Shown: positions 1 to 11,257, numbered from the stretch's first letter. The stretch is DNA of 11,337 nucleotides from Suillus spraguei (GCA_016800925.1 JABCPU010001230.1:1-11337), one strand, 5' to 3'. Numbers and translations: made by a program. Notes: a model not told the origin generated them from the letters alone.

Positions 1-321
1 CTTGCAGATTGATGCTGTTCATACATACTACAGACATATGTTACCGGAAGTTATGCAATATATCTGGTGCGGGCGCACCATTCTGCTGGGTATCATACTC
101 CTTGTGCTAAGTTCATTGCGCGTGGGCGCTTGTTAGCCTGAGATTCAAGAACCCCACTCAACCGGCAGCTCGTTCAACACAGCAGAGAGCGGCACATCAT
201 CCTAGATTGTATGCTCCAGGCAGGGACTATCTGAACTCAGCCAGGGGGTCCCCATGACCTATGAAGTATGAGGCTGGAAGCCGTCTGGGATTATGAGACG
301 ATAAGGTGGGGAGCGGACGCG
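1..321. other. No gene seen
   Basis: I see no coding exon, RNA gene or clear mobile-element border here. The only structure is a short inverted repeat at 65-80, a 7-bp stem around a GG centre (TGGTGCG/CGCACCA). The stretch from about 39 to 179 begins TGTT and ends AACA, as a solo LTR might, but there is no flanking target-site duplication, so I do not call one. Confidence 0.5.
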
Positions 322-470
322 CTAGATAACAGGTAGATCTCAGTCTCTTGAAAAGAACTCATATTGACGGTTAAAGTACCTAGATAACAGGTAACTAAAA
401 CGCTCGTTAGCCAGGGCAAAAACGGCGACTGGAGACTAGGTACTTACATCTCAGTCTCTTGAAAAGAACT
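322..470. repeat. Two interleaved short direct repeats
   Basis: A 14-base word (CTAGATAACAGGTA) occurs at 322-335 and 380-393. A 23-base word occurs at 337-359 and 448-470. The order is A-B-A-spacer-B, so the second A and B are separated by about 54 bp that are absent between the first pair. Two ten-base arms, AAGTACCTAG (about 374-383) and CTAGGTACTT (436-445), are inverted copies flanking that spacer. The arrangement suggests a local duplication followed by insertion or rearrangement. No coding potential is seen. Confidence 0.7.
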
Positions 471-481
471 GAGATGTTTTT
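447..481. repeat. Perfect hairpin followed by a T run
   Basis: CATCTCAGT (447-455) pairs perfectly with ACTGAGATG (468-476). Inside it, after one unpaired C, TCTT (457-460) pairs with AAGA (464-467) around a three-base loop. Five T residues follow at 477-481. In a bacterium this would be read as an intrinsic terminator. In a fungal nuclear genome it is more likely a repeat-derived foldback or possibly a small structured RNA end. The first copy of the repeat at 337-359 lacks the closing right arm, so the full hairpin exists only in this copy. Confidence 0.6.
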
Positions 482-532
482 GCGCTTGAGCGCCTACTAT
501 AAGGTGAGTGGAATAGCAACGATAATAAAACT

Positions 533-592
533 AATCAAACGGCATATTTCGTAGCGGGACGAAATCAAACGGCATATTGCACAGCGTAACGA
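533..592. repeat. 30-bp tandem repeat, two units
   Basis: Units 533-562 and 563-592 both begin AATCAAACGGCATATT and end ACGA. They differ at about 5 of 30 positions, all in the second half. The units abut exactly. No coding role is apparent. Confidence 0.7.
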
Positions 593-1519
593 CGTCGTCA
601 CGCTGGCACACGCTATTGGCCATTCTGGCCTTGCGCTCGGACCACTCTTCTTATCTCTTCTCACTCGTACCTATCTCGGATCCTTCGGATTCCAACAAGC
701 CAATGTCATTTGAGATCATATATGCGTTTGGGATCTATGTAAGATGGGCATTGAGGTTCGGACACTGGAGCGCTATCACAATAGTTTCGCACATACCGGC
801 AAAAATCCACATGAAAGGGAAATTAGTTATCATAAAAACAAGTCATTTTACAAGTCGTTTACGTCATGGGTAGTTTGAGGATCTGGGTGGTCAAATGACC
901 GACTAGTGTAAACTTTTCAATAGGGAGCGACAAGGGAAGGTCTGTGAATCATGAGCCATTTGTAGAACGGCGACACGTACCTTATCCTCGTCACCTTTTC
1001 CAATATCCACAAAGTAAACTGTACCGCACAAATCATTCTTCAAGTTATCGACGACGCGCGAGCGACCATTTCTCTCGGTCAGCCCGCTCCTAACTTCGTC
1101 AGTAGGGGTTGAATACGACGAGGTTGACAGGATATTGCAAGGAAATAGGTAATCCCCCCTGCGGGTACCCGTTGTAGCAACGGATATATATCGAAAAAGC
1201 GCGAAGGTAACGACAAAGGAAGTATACATGCGCCAGGGACATGAAATGAGCGCACCCATCGCAAGTTCCGGTCATATTGAAACTTCGGAAGAGAAAATGG
1301 ATGTACACGAAATCCGAATTCGCTGTCATGGTCGATTAGACTGCAGTGTGTACGTGTCAACCAATGAATTTGTACTTGTCGTGTGAGGATGAGTTTTGCT
1401 ACGGGACTGATACCTCAGCCCTTGTGTTTCGAATACTTACTCATTTTCTGCTTCGGCGTGGTTAGGCCTCTGCCAGAGACAAGGTTACAGCATGTCTACG
1501 GTCCACCCAGCAATGGAAC
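593..1519. other. Intergenic, no supported gene
   Basis: Open frames exist on both strands but none has convincing protein character. On the minus strand, a stretch ending near 980 reads as GTVYFVDIGKGDEDK followed by a splice-donor-like GTACGT, which could be the edge of an exon. I cannot connect it to flanking exons or to a known family. Confidence 0.4.
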
Positions 1520-1840
1520 ATGATGCGAGGAACTGCGGCTGCCACATTAACGGTGCCGGCAGGAAGATCTAGAACAGTTGATCTGGCCACATGGAATCAT
1601 GTTGGCCTTGGATCAGCAGCGCCCAGCCAATCACGACACAACCCAGAAAATGCGATACGTAATGAGTCAGTGAAGTCACAAGAAGCAAACTACAAGTGCA
1701 CGAAAAAAGTGAACGATCCGAACAACAGCATATCGCATGAAGACGATGTATTGGATTGCAACAATAATACTGGGAAATATGGGGAGTATCTTATAGGTTT
1801 GATGAGGAGAGAAAAATTAGTTAGCAAAGAGAATAGTTGA
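1520..1840 (+). CDS. Hypothetical 106-codon ORF, doubtful
   Basis: This is an uninterrupted ATG-to-TGA frame in a region otherwise full of stops. The predicted product is hydrophilic, rich in Asn, Ser, Glu and Lys, with no signal peptide, membrane segment or motif I recognise. An Asn-rich stretch lies near the C-terminus (residues about 70 to 90). No introns or neighbouring exons are apparent, and the composition is close to what AT-richer non-coding DNA yields. It could be chance, a decayed gene, or one exon of a longer gene. I assign no function. Confidence 0.15.
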   Translation: MMRGTAAATLTVPAGRSRTVDLATWNHVGLGSAAPSQSRHNPENAIRNESVKSQEANYKCTKKVNDPNNSISHEDDVLDCNNNTGKYGEYLIGLMRREKLVSKENS

Positions 1841-2525
1841 TTGAGTGATACTCAAGGTGCGGGATTGAAAAAGATGGCTGCAGAAGGACTGTTGATGGTA
1901 AGGAGTAGAAACCAATGGAAGATAGGTCACGAACCTTTCGTGGTGTGTAGGGAATGTATGGAATCGCCCGGCCACGGCTACAAACGCAGTATGAAGTGAA
2001 TTCATTACGACCCTGCGCGTCGGAACAGGGAAACGGGGCGCAGCGTGGACAGATCCATAGTATACTGTCGTCAAGTGGCCATGCATATCCTTACGGATAA
2101 CCAGTTTACTACAAACCTGCATTTGAAAACTGAGTACGATAGAGGACGAGAAGTGTTTTCAAGGGCAATATCATTAAGCTGAAGCAATCAGTGAGCGCCT
2201 AGAAATACTGGCGAAAAAGGCTCGTAAGGAAGAACATACGACAGCATGTTGTACTCCAGAAAAAAGTTCCATCGTCAGGGCATGAGCAAAGGATTGCGGA
2301 GTAGAAATCACAACCTGTTACAACTGCCCAGAGGAATACGAGACCCAAACGCATCGAGTTGGTTTCTCAGGAGTCCTCGTTAGATGAATTGACATGTTAT
2401 CAGGAGAGGACGTTACCTTCGCCTGTTGCTGTATCAAACAATTGTTATGTGAATTAAAATCACGAGTCGTCTTCACTGCTATGTCACGTTCAAGACAACA
2501 AGGAAATGATACAAGTTAGGCTTAC
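1841..2525. other. Intergenic, possible decayed minus-strand exons
   Basis: No intact gene is seen. Read on the minus strand, roughly 2300-2430 and 2170-2310 give short open runs bounded by AG acceptor-like sites that could belong with the remnant at 2526-2665. They need several frame changes and match nothing I recognise. Confidence 0.3.
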
Positions 2526-2665
2526 CTGGACTGTTCTACCGGGCTTCACCAGAGATCTTCCACCAAGTACATTGACGAAATCTGGTAACATCTTCAGGAA
2601 TGATGGAGGCGTACTTGATCATCACTTCGAACAGTGGGAGGATACCCTTGAGCATCACGCTGGAG
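2526..2665 (-). pseudogene. Coding-like exon remnant, unidentified
   Basis: On the minus strand this segment starts just after a TTTAG acceptor (about 2666-2670) and stops at a GTAAGC donor (2520-2525), so it looks like a 140-bp internal exon. Its first part reads VMLKGILPLFEVMIKYAS, an amphipathic helix-like run. Its last part reads DFVNVLGGRSLVKPGRTVQ in a different frame. A single base change near 2584-2588 (a C run in GTTACC) would join the two. A small upstream exon with an ATG (2712-2738, minus) and a 46-bp intron can be drawn, but its phase does not match cleanly. I do not recognise the family. The plus strand of the same interval also has an open frame, so strand assignment is inferred from the splice signals and the sequence character. 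Confidence 0.4.
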
Positions 2666-2738
2666 CTAAACAATAAGACAATTTGAATGATAACGCGTAT
2701 TGGGTGAACACCTGCACTTCTCTAGCAACCAACTGCAT

Positions 2739-3032
2739 TTTTCTCAGGTGGGGGTTATAAAAAAGGTGCAGTAGGTGACTTGGAGTTGGGAGCACATCAG
2801 CTAGCCTTCACGTATCATATTTGATGGCTAGTTTAGTAACGGGACGGCTGAGGAAGCAACATAAGAGGACGACTCGGAGGTGTGACTGCATGTGATGCGT
2901 ACAGTATTTGGTGGCCAGATATTTTGTGGGCACACGCATGAGTCGAGAGGGTTTAATGTAATACTTTGGTCGCTTGTCAGATTAGTGGACCTGGGCGGAC
3001 GCGGAGTGGGTCCATATAGATAATCTACTAAT
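2739..3032. other. Intergenic, nothing recognised
   Basis: I see no exon, RNA gene or repeat in this stretch. A TATAAAAAA run near 2756 is the only promoter-like word and has no gene attached. Confidence 0.4.
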
Positions 3033-3059
3033 CACGTGAATATAAGCTCAACGCACGTG
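3033..3059. promoter_or_regulatory. Paired CACGTG (E-box/Cbf1-type) sites
   Basis: CACGTG occurs at 3033-3038 (in ATCACGTGA) and again at 3054-3059 (in GCACGTGA), 21 bp apart, about 280-300 bp upstream of the ATG at 3335. CACGTG is the core bound by fungal bHLH proteins such as Cbf1 and Pho4. The spacing of two helical turns makes a real site plausible. Regulation of the downstream gene is inference. Confidence 0.3.
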
Positions 3060-3171
3060 ACGATAATGAACCGCGACTTGGTTTTTGTTAGTAGACCACA
3101 CGTTTTCCTTGCGTTTTCCACCAGTGTTCACTAGGTTTACTCTTTCTACCTGCGTTATCTCACGACTTCAT

Positions 3172-3178
3172 TATAAAG
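3172..3178 (+). promoter_or_regulatory. TATA-like element upstream of membrane-protein gene
   Basis: TATAAAG lies about 157 bp before the ATG at 3335, in a pyrimidine-rich stretch (3080-3334) that has the look of a fungal promoter and 5' leader. Confidence 0.2.
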
Positions 3179-3334
3179 ATAATTCTTGCAATTTATCTAA
3201 ACTTTTTGTAAGCACTTTTGTGACCTATCCTGTGTTACACGTTTGTGATTTAAAAGCAGGGTGCAAAGTCACTTTCATTAACTCTTATTACGACTACTTC
3301 TCCGCAACGAGGGTTCGATACACTTGTACAGCTC

Positions 3335-5917
3335 ATGGCTACCACTCAACAGTTACCGTCATGGATGACACTGTCAACTACCGTATACACAAATGCCGCA
3401 GGGCAAACTGTAACGAGCGAGACCACTCTTCAGCTCCCACTCACTTACTATGGTCCAAGTGTGAGCACCTTTCTTACTTGTTTGCACATTCGTTTCTATG
3501 GCCGAAGAAATGCGCTTCAAGATAACTATATGTTGCGTACCATACTGATGCCCTTACCTCCCAGATTCCCTTAGGCAGTGACGGCGCTTGGACTTACGGT
3601 GGTCTCACCTCGCCAGCAGCTTCCACTTCCTCTCTAACGTCTTTACCTACTGCAACATCCTCCACCTTCACCCCAACATCATCCTCTGCGACACCTACAT
3701 CCTCTGCGACACCTACATCCTCTGTGACACCTACATCCTTTGCGACACCTACATCTTTTCTTCATCCTATCAGTCTACATCTACATCTGCCTCATCTACA
3801 TCTACATCCCCTTCCACCTCTACGATATCAAATCATTCTTCGAACGCAACTGCCTTATCTAAAGGAGCCCTCATTGGCATCATCATTGGTGCCATCATCT
3901 TGTTCATCATTTTGCTTCTGCTTTTTATCTGGTTCGTTCGTTGGAACTCTCGTCGACGAGACTCCAGAGCTATCACACCTATATGGACAGGGTGGAATGT
4001 TCTTACACCTGATCCAACCGGCGACGAGGAGAACCGTCCAGCTGGTTTGGGTTCTCCTCGCGACAGCGGTGATGATGAAGCAGATTCTTTCCTCCGTCGT
4101 AGCACCGCTACTGATCCTGAACGCCGTCCACGGCCAGTATCTTCTCTTCCGCCCGGTGCCGCCCCACCCCACATTGTAGGAAGCACTGGTTCTGACAGAA
4201 CAAGGTCCTCCCAGGCTTCGACAGACTATGGCGTCGTCCTGCCTGGCTCAGGACACTTTGGACAGGCATACAGTGGTAACGGTGGCCAGCCCACGCCAGC
4301 AGTGAAATGCTAGGCCACATCATGCCTCCTGGAGAGCTCCTTCGCATCGAAGATGAGGAAGAGCTGGACGACATATCCCCACCACGCATGTACAGCTCAA
4401 GTCATCCCTCTCTGCCCGAGCACATCGCCCCCCTACTTCCACCTCCACCTTTTGAGGGCACTGCTACGCGCAAACCTTCAGACCGCTCACTACTTAACGA
4501 AAAGGAAAAGTCCGTCCGCAGTGCCTCTTATCCAACAAGTGACCTGGAGGACTCAAAAGTCTTCACTGCTCGCCGCGTACGCGTCCAGGAGCTTGGTTCC
4601 CGCAGCCCGCAAGATGACGATTCCACGAATACCCAGCCTGTCGCAGGACCTGGCAGTGGCGCAACTCCTTCTCTCGTCTGCGAAAAAGCTGGTTTGGATC
4701 CTCGTCATCTCGCAGCGGATCAAACTCGGCGTAAGGGATCGGATAAAGACGCAGAGGCAGCCCAATCCTTACTCGGCCGCAGGCTTGTAGGTTACACCCC
4801 TGCAGGAGAACGTCCGATGTCGAGCGTGAGTGCTAAGAGCGCAATATCTGGGAACACGGATGTACCATGATGCAATCTCTCGTATGGGCACGCCAGTTTC
4901 CCTTCCTTCCAGAGCCATCACCCTGCGAGTCAGAGGGAAGTGCAGTGCCTGCAACGGACTTTTGGACCTCCTATGCGGAGTGGGCACCCCCAGCATATGA
5001 CGATCCATATGATTTGCCGAGTAGTAGGAATCCCAGCCCGTTGTCCCCTAACAGGCATCGATGTTTTGGATATACCAGCACCAGCACCTTTCTCGTCCGC
5101 TTCGACCGAACGGGAGACCTTTGCCGCAGGTCTTGTCCCGTTGTCTAGTCGCCATGCATGGAGAGACCGTTGTCCGTGATCACTGGCTCGTCAAATGGCG
5201 CCGGTATCACAATCGATGTTCTCGATGCTGAGCCGCCACGAGCAGGTGATGGTTGGAGAAACTTAGCTGGTGGCTTCCTCGGTGCCAGTGCAGGACCAGA
5301 CCCAAGTGAACAGAGAACCCCATTTGGAACTGTGAGTTTGGATATCATTTGCGAGAATCTTGAACTAACGATATTCGTTGATACAGCCCAAGTCATTCAT
5401 CAAGGAAATCCCTTAGTCTCTGAGCGAGGGTCTTTGCACTCTATGCGTTCGCACCTAAGCCCCTACTCTGTACGTTCATCTTCAGGCTCCAGCACCTACA
5501 TCCTTCGCACGCGTTTTCAATCTCTCGGGGTCCAATTCCTCTCGTCCTTCTGCAAATTCCGGCCCAATCACGCGTAGCAACCTCTTCTGCATCGCTAAAC
5601 TCTAATCGACCGTTTGGTCCTATTTCGCATCGGTGAGCGCGCTTGGACACGCAGATCCCTCCCAGTATATGATCCACACTACTGAGGAATTCGAGGACCA
5701 GTTTGTGGAGCCAGGCAGCCGCACGTCGATCCTTGGCCCAATGCCCTCGTTTTCCACTCATTCGGCACTCTCCCAACCAACGATCCGTAGTGTGGGTGGC
5801 ACAACAGTGACGAGTGATGATACGGAAGTGACGAGAACGACTGTCACTTCAGGCTCTGAGGACCTGATGAGCACGCCTACAGCGTGGTTTCAAGAACGGA
5901 TGAGGGCCGAGATTTGA
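3335..5917 (+). pseudogene. Ser/Thr-rich single-pass membrane protein, frame-broken
   Basis: The product resembles uncharacterised Agaricomycete membrane proteins with a short ectodomain, one transmembrane helix and a long disordered cytosolic tail (family resemblance is from memory). Exon 1 (3335-3460) starts MATTQQLPSWMTLSTTVYTN, with no classical signal peptide. An intron spans 3461-3564. Exon 2 continues IPLGSDGAWTYGGLTSP into a Ser/Thr/Pro stretch with four SSATPT-like repeats, probably O-mannosylated. The transmembrane helix (about 3864-3938) reads GALIGIIIGAIILFIILLLL and is followed by an Arg-rich stop-transfer segment (RWNSRRRDSR). The tail holds acidic and Ser-rich patches such as ELLRIEDEEELDD, TARRVRVQELGSRSP, GITIDVLDAEPP and ERGSLHSMRSH. 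A second intron is 5332-5386. The frame must change near 3760, 4305, 4858, 4920, 5055, 5168, 5388, 5484, 5573 and 5629; the last frame ends at TGA 5915-5917. This is either a decaying gene or a working gene with consensus indels. The overall shape recalls stress-sensor proteins of the Mid2/Wsc type, but I see no WSC cysteine domain. Confidence 0.65.
3682..3753 (+). repeat. 18-bp in-frame tandem repeat, four units
   Basis: Units at 3682-3699, 3700-3717, 3718-3735 and 3736-3753 follow the pattern TCCTCTGCGACACCTACA with one base change in each of the last two. Each encodes six residues (SSATPT, SSVTPT, SFATPT). Period 18 preserves the reading frame, so copy number can change without breaking the protein. 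It lies in the Ser/Thr-rich ectodomain just before the first frame break. Confidence 0.85.
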
Positions 5918-6534
5918 GATGACTCGGCGCTGTAGGATGTGTTCTGTTCCAAGCGCTGGGGTAGAACTATTCTATTGATGCAAATTTCCTTACTTATTCA
6001 TCTTCATGAACTATATATCTTGTTGCTTCATTATACATTCTGCGATACCTCCTGACTTTTGCGATACCTACCATACTTGATCTTCTCTGTTCGTTATGAA
6101 GATTACGATTACCTTACTTACGACTGATGATGCGATATCTTGAATCGATTCCTGTTCCGGGTTACATAATTATTTGATTTTTCGGCGTGCTACCAGTCAT
6201 GCATGCAGGTAATTCTTGCTCAAGCGGATCACGATACAGCGGCGATACTCGGCCTTCTCTCGAAGTTGGGTGACATCTACAGACATGAGGCCTCACCAGA
6301 TTTTCTGAGCAGACCCGTGAATACGCCTATATTATCCGGAGACCGAGAGCTTTTACGAGTCTTTGCAAATCACTGCACTTTTCAGTCTCAATGTTTACTA
6401 TTGTCGTAGGGAGTTGAGCCGGAAAGAGCATAGGCCGGGAAACAGATGATGCAATTCGAGGCACTGCAGCAGGGTATTGGATAAGCTTATGGACAACTTC
6501 CCGTACCGTACCATCGTGACTGCCCGTGGCGAAC
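5918..6534. other. Intergenic between membrane-protein gene and SEC23
   Basis: This holds the 3' flank of the upstream gene and any SEC23 promoter. A ten-base word TGCGATACCT occurs twice close together near 6040-6070. A 68-codon ATG ORF (6203-6409) has no recognisable features and is probably chance. I see no RNA gene. Confidence 0.4.
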
Positions 6535-6612
6535 ATGAAAGGTTCGTCAGTGGAATGATTCCATCATCACTGAAACCCAAGATTCCCTATCAGCCCTTAT
6601 ATACACATTATC
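6535..6612 (+). other. Possible eroded SEC23 N-terminal exon
   Basis: SEC23 proteins begin with a conserved Trp-Asn-Val-Trp-Pro-Ser-Ser block, then reach an Ala-Leu-Tyr-Thr-Pro block. Here TGGAATG is followed by CCATCATCA, then GAAACC, then TATCAGCCCTTATATACAC in the right order but with short gaps and shifting frame, giving fragments like PSS and LYT. The next segment, 6681-6710, also resembles the Ala-Leu-Tyr-Thr block, so only one can be the true counterpart. The resemblance was judged by eye and could be coincidence. Confidence 0.25.
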
Positions 6613-6680
6613 ATGTAGATAATGTCCACATTTGGCTAAAATGTGGCAGCGCAAGACTATCTAGTCATTTATACCTTTAG

Positions 6681-9611
<2,931 letters not shown>

Positions 9612-10762
9612 ATGCTCGGACATACGCCACATAGAACACCTCTTAAACGTGTCTCCCAAGGGTCTCTCTTTGCTCTCTCGCGATCAGGTAACAACCCTGA
9701 TGCGCCTCATGGTCTTGGCTTCATCGAGCCTGTAATGGCAGAGCTCATCGACGAAGTTGAGACGCTGCAGGCCAATGTAGAGGGCCTGAGGAACCTTAGC
9801 AACTCTCTGAAGACATTCAATGAGAGCTTCGCAAGCTGGCTATATGTCATGGACATGAACGCACTGACAGTGGACTGGCCACAGGTGAGCCCTGGCACTC
9901 ACGATGATCGAGTGTGTTGATCGATCTCTTGTTGATGATCTGCAAGGCTCCAACGGACGCGTCGTTCCGGCTGGCTAAGGCGACGAAGAGGTGTGTCGTG
10001 TAATAAATTTATTATGCGCTCGAAATGATGCGACATATCTATAGAGGAAATTGCCCGTTTGGCTGAAGAAGCTGTCCTGAAAGCAGCATCAGCCGCCCCA
10101 CCGCCGCCAGACTCAGAGGCAGACAAGACGACGTTCACCGAAAACCAAGAGTCGGAAACGACGTACACAACAAATGCTACGACAAGGAATGCTTCCACTA
10201 GCATCGCGAAGAGCGCATCGACTGGTATTCCCAAGAAGAAGGCTAAACCAAAGCTCACTGCGAAGGAGAAAAAGGAACGATTGGTGAGTACTGATGCATA
10301 GGAAATTCATTCTTGAATTTTGATCGTCCTTGCAGCTTTCACTTGAGAAGATAGTAATGTCTCTTCCTCTCGAGTTTCGGGGCAGTGATCCGGCACGTGT
10401 ATTTAATGCCAATGATGCGCGACTGTCTGTTGAAGGATAGATATGATATTCCAGGGTTTCGACGTAACATGGAATCTGTAATAGAATTCATGATGGACAA
10501 CGATGGACGAGGTATCAAACGTGGGTGGTCCTACTTCGTTGCATTATACATTAGCTCACAAGTCTTTGCACGCAGTTATCGAGATCATCAGACCTCCCGA
10601 TCTCAATCAGGCACGTGTCAACAAATGTTTGATTGCTTTAGTGAACCGGAAGATTGTCCAAAAGGAAAACAGCACTGTATGGCACAACCACTCGAGTAAC
10701 AATGCATTCTTCTAATCCTTGAACAGGGCACAGTGCTTTACCATTGGACCGGATTATCGTGA
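9612..10762 (+). CDS. dam1: DAM1, DASH/Dam1 kinetochore complex subunit
   Basis: DAM1 is a subunit of the fungal DASH complex, which forms rings on spindle microtubules and couples kinetochores to them. Exon 1 (9612-9884) gives HRTPLKRVSQGSLFALSRSG, then the family core LGFIEPVMAELIDEVETLQA and FNESFASWLYVMDMNALTVD, ending WPQ; ATG 9612 is the first ATG in this frame. Further exons: 9947-9990 (APTDASFRLAK), 10045-10283 (EEIARLAEEAVLKAASAA, a Thr/Ser linker, then a Lys-rich KKKAKPKLTAKEKKERL), 10336-10396 (LPLEFRGSDP), 10455-10511, 10576-10676 and 10727-10762, stop TGA 10760-10762. About 270 residues result. Exons 3 to 7 join in phase. Exon 2 to exon 3 is off by one frame: 44 bases are present where 43 or 46 are needed, so one small indel is implied in the AAGGCGACGAAGAG stretch. 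The last three exons form a winged-helix-like tail. Confidence 0.85.
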
Positions 10763-11057
10763 GATCCGATGTAGTGATGTGTGGATGCTCTCTGTTGAAC
10801 AACCCTGGTTCTCGCGCCTTTCGGATTTCTGTCATCTTTTTCTTTTTTGCAGTGACTGCGCACGATTTATTTGATTCCATCAATGCGGGGCGATGCAAAG
10901 GCTCGGACGGTGCCACTAAGAGATTCACACTCCTTATTGGCGACTGGGATAGTGCACCTACATCCAAGGAAGTTTAAACCGTACCGTAAAAACCTTGATT
11001 AGATTGGGTCTTCAGGTACCTATGTTAATGTACCGGGCGGTGCAGCCCTATACGGCC
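10763..11057. other. Downstream of DAM1, no gene recognised
   Basis: A pyrimidine run with TTTTTTGCAG near 10840-10852 looks like a splice acceptor, and the following sequence is open to 10976. I cannot find a matching donor in phase with DAM1, which already has a conserved-looking end and stop at 10762. Most likely this is the 3' flank. Confidence 0.3.
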
Positions 11058-11070
11058 TGCGCCTGCGCAG

Positions 11071-11160
11071 TCGCATCGATGCGCCAGCCAATCAGAGAGG
11101 TCGCATCGATGCGCACCGATGCGCACAGTCAACCAGAGTGTGCGCACAGGCAATCAGAGC
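11071..11160. repeat. Palindrome-rich degenerate minisatellite
   Basis: TCGCATCGATGCGC, which contains the 12-bp perfect palindrome CGCATCGATGCG, occurs at 11071-11084 and 11101-11114. A second word of about 22 bp with the pattern GATGCGCACAG-CAA-CAGAG recurs three times with small changes, starting near 11079, 11118 and 11140. The result is a GC-rich block in an otherwise AT-rich end of the window. It lies within an open frame of 84 codons, whose start is not ATG and whose product is not recognisable. Confidence 0.7.
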
Positions 11161-11257
11161 CTGCCAACGACCAACTAGACTGTATCAGAGACAACAAGCC
11201 ACCCTTGGAAAGAGTATTCATCGACACGATCCCAGGGACTGATGAATAGGGGCGACT

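Noticed and set aside
39..179. Possible solo LTR with TGTT...AACA ends
   Set aside because: No target-site duplication, no second copy in the window and no internal retroelement sequence. The four-base ends are too weak alone.
447..481. Bacterial intrinsic terminator
   Set aside because: The form fits, but the window is eukaryotic and no gene ends immediately upstream.
322..592. CRISPR-like array
   Set aside because: Repeats are few, unequal in spacing and of different types, and the gene context is fungal.
577..873. 98-codon open frame on the plus strand
   Set aside because: It begins at TTG rather than ATG, overlaps the edge of a tandem repeat, and the product has no recognisable protein character.
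903..1360. Several overlapping minus-strand open frames
   Set aside because: They overlap each other in different frames and none looks like a protein. The only suggestive run (FVDIGKGDEDK before a GTACGT) could not be joined to other exons.
3085..3525. 146-codon frame upstream of and overlapping the membrane-protein start
   Set aside because: It runs through promoter-like pyrimidine-rich sequence, has no ATG start, and overlaps the better-supported exon 3335-3460 in another frame.
3833..4389. Minus-strand frames opposite the membrane-protein tail
   Set aside because: They are antisense shadows of a strongly biased Ser/Arg-rich coding strand. The plus strand has a clear transmembrane helix and continuing protein.
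6203..6409. 68-codon ATG frame in the gap before SEC23
   Set aside because: Short, no recognisable features, no splice partners. It does not resemble the SEC23 N-terminus.
10744..10977. 77-codon frame after DAM1
   Set aside because: It overlaps the last DAM1 exon in another frame and contains a long Phe-rich run from a pyrimidine tract. No family resemblance.
10995..11249. 84-codon frame through the palindromic repeat
   Set aside because: It starts at TTG and most of it is the translated minisatellite. Only the last 20 codons look at all protein-like.
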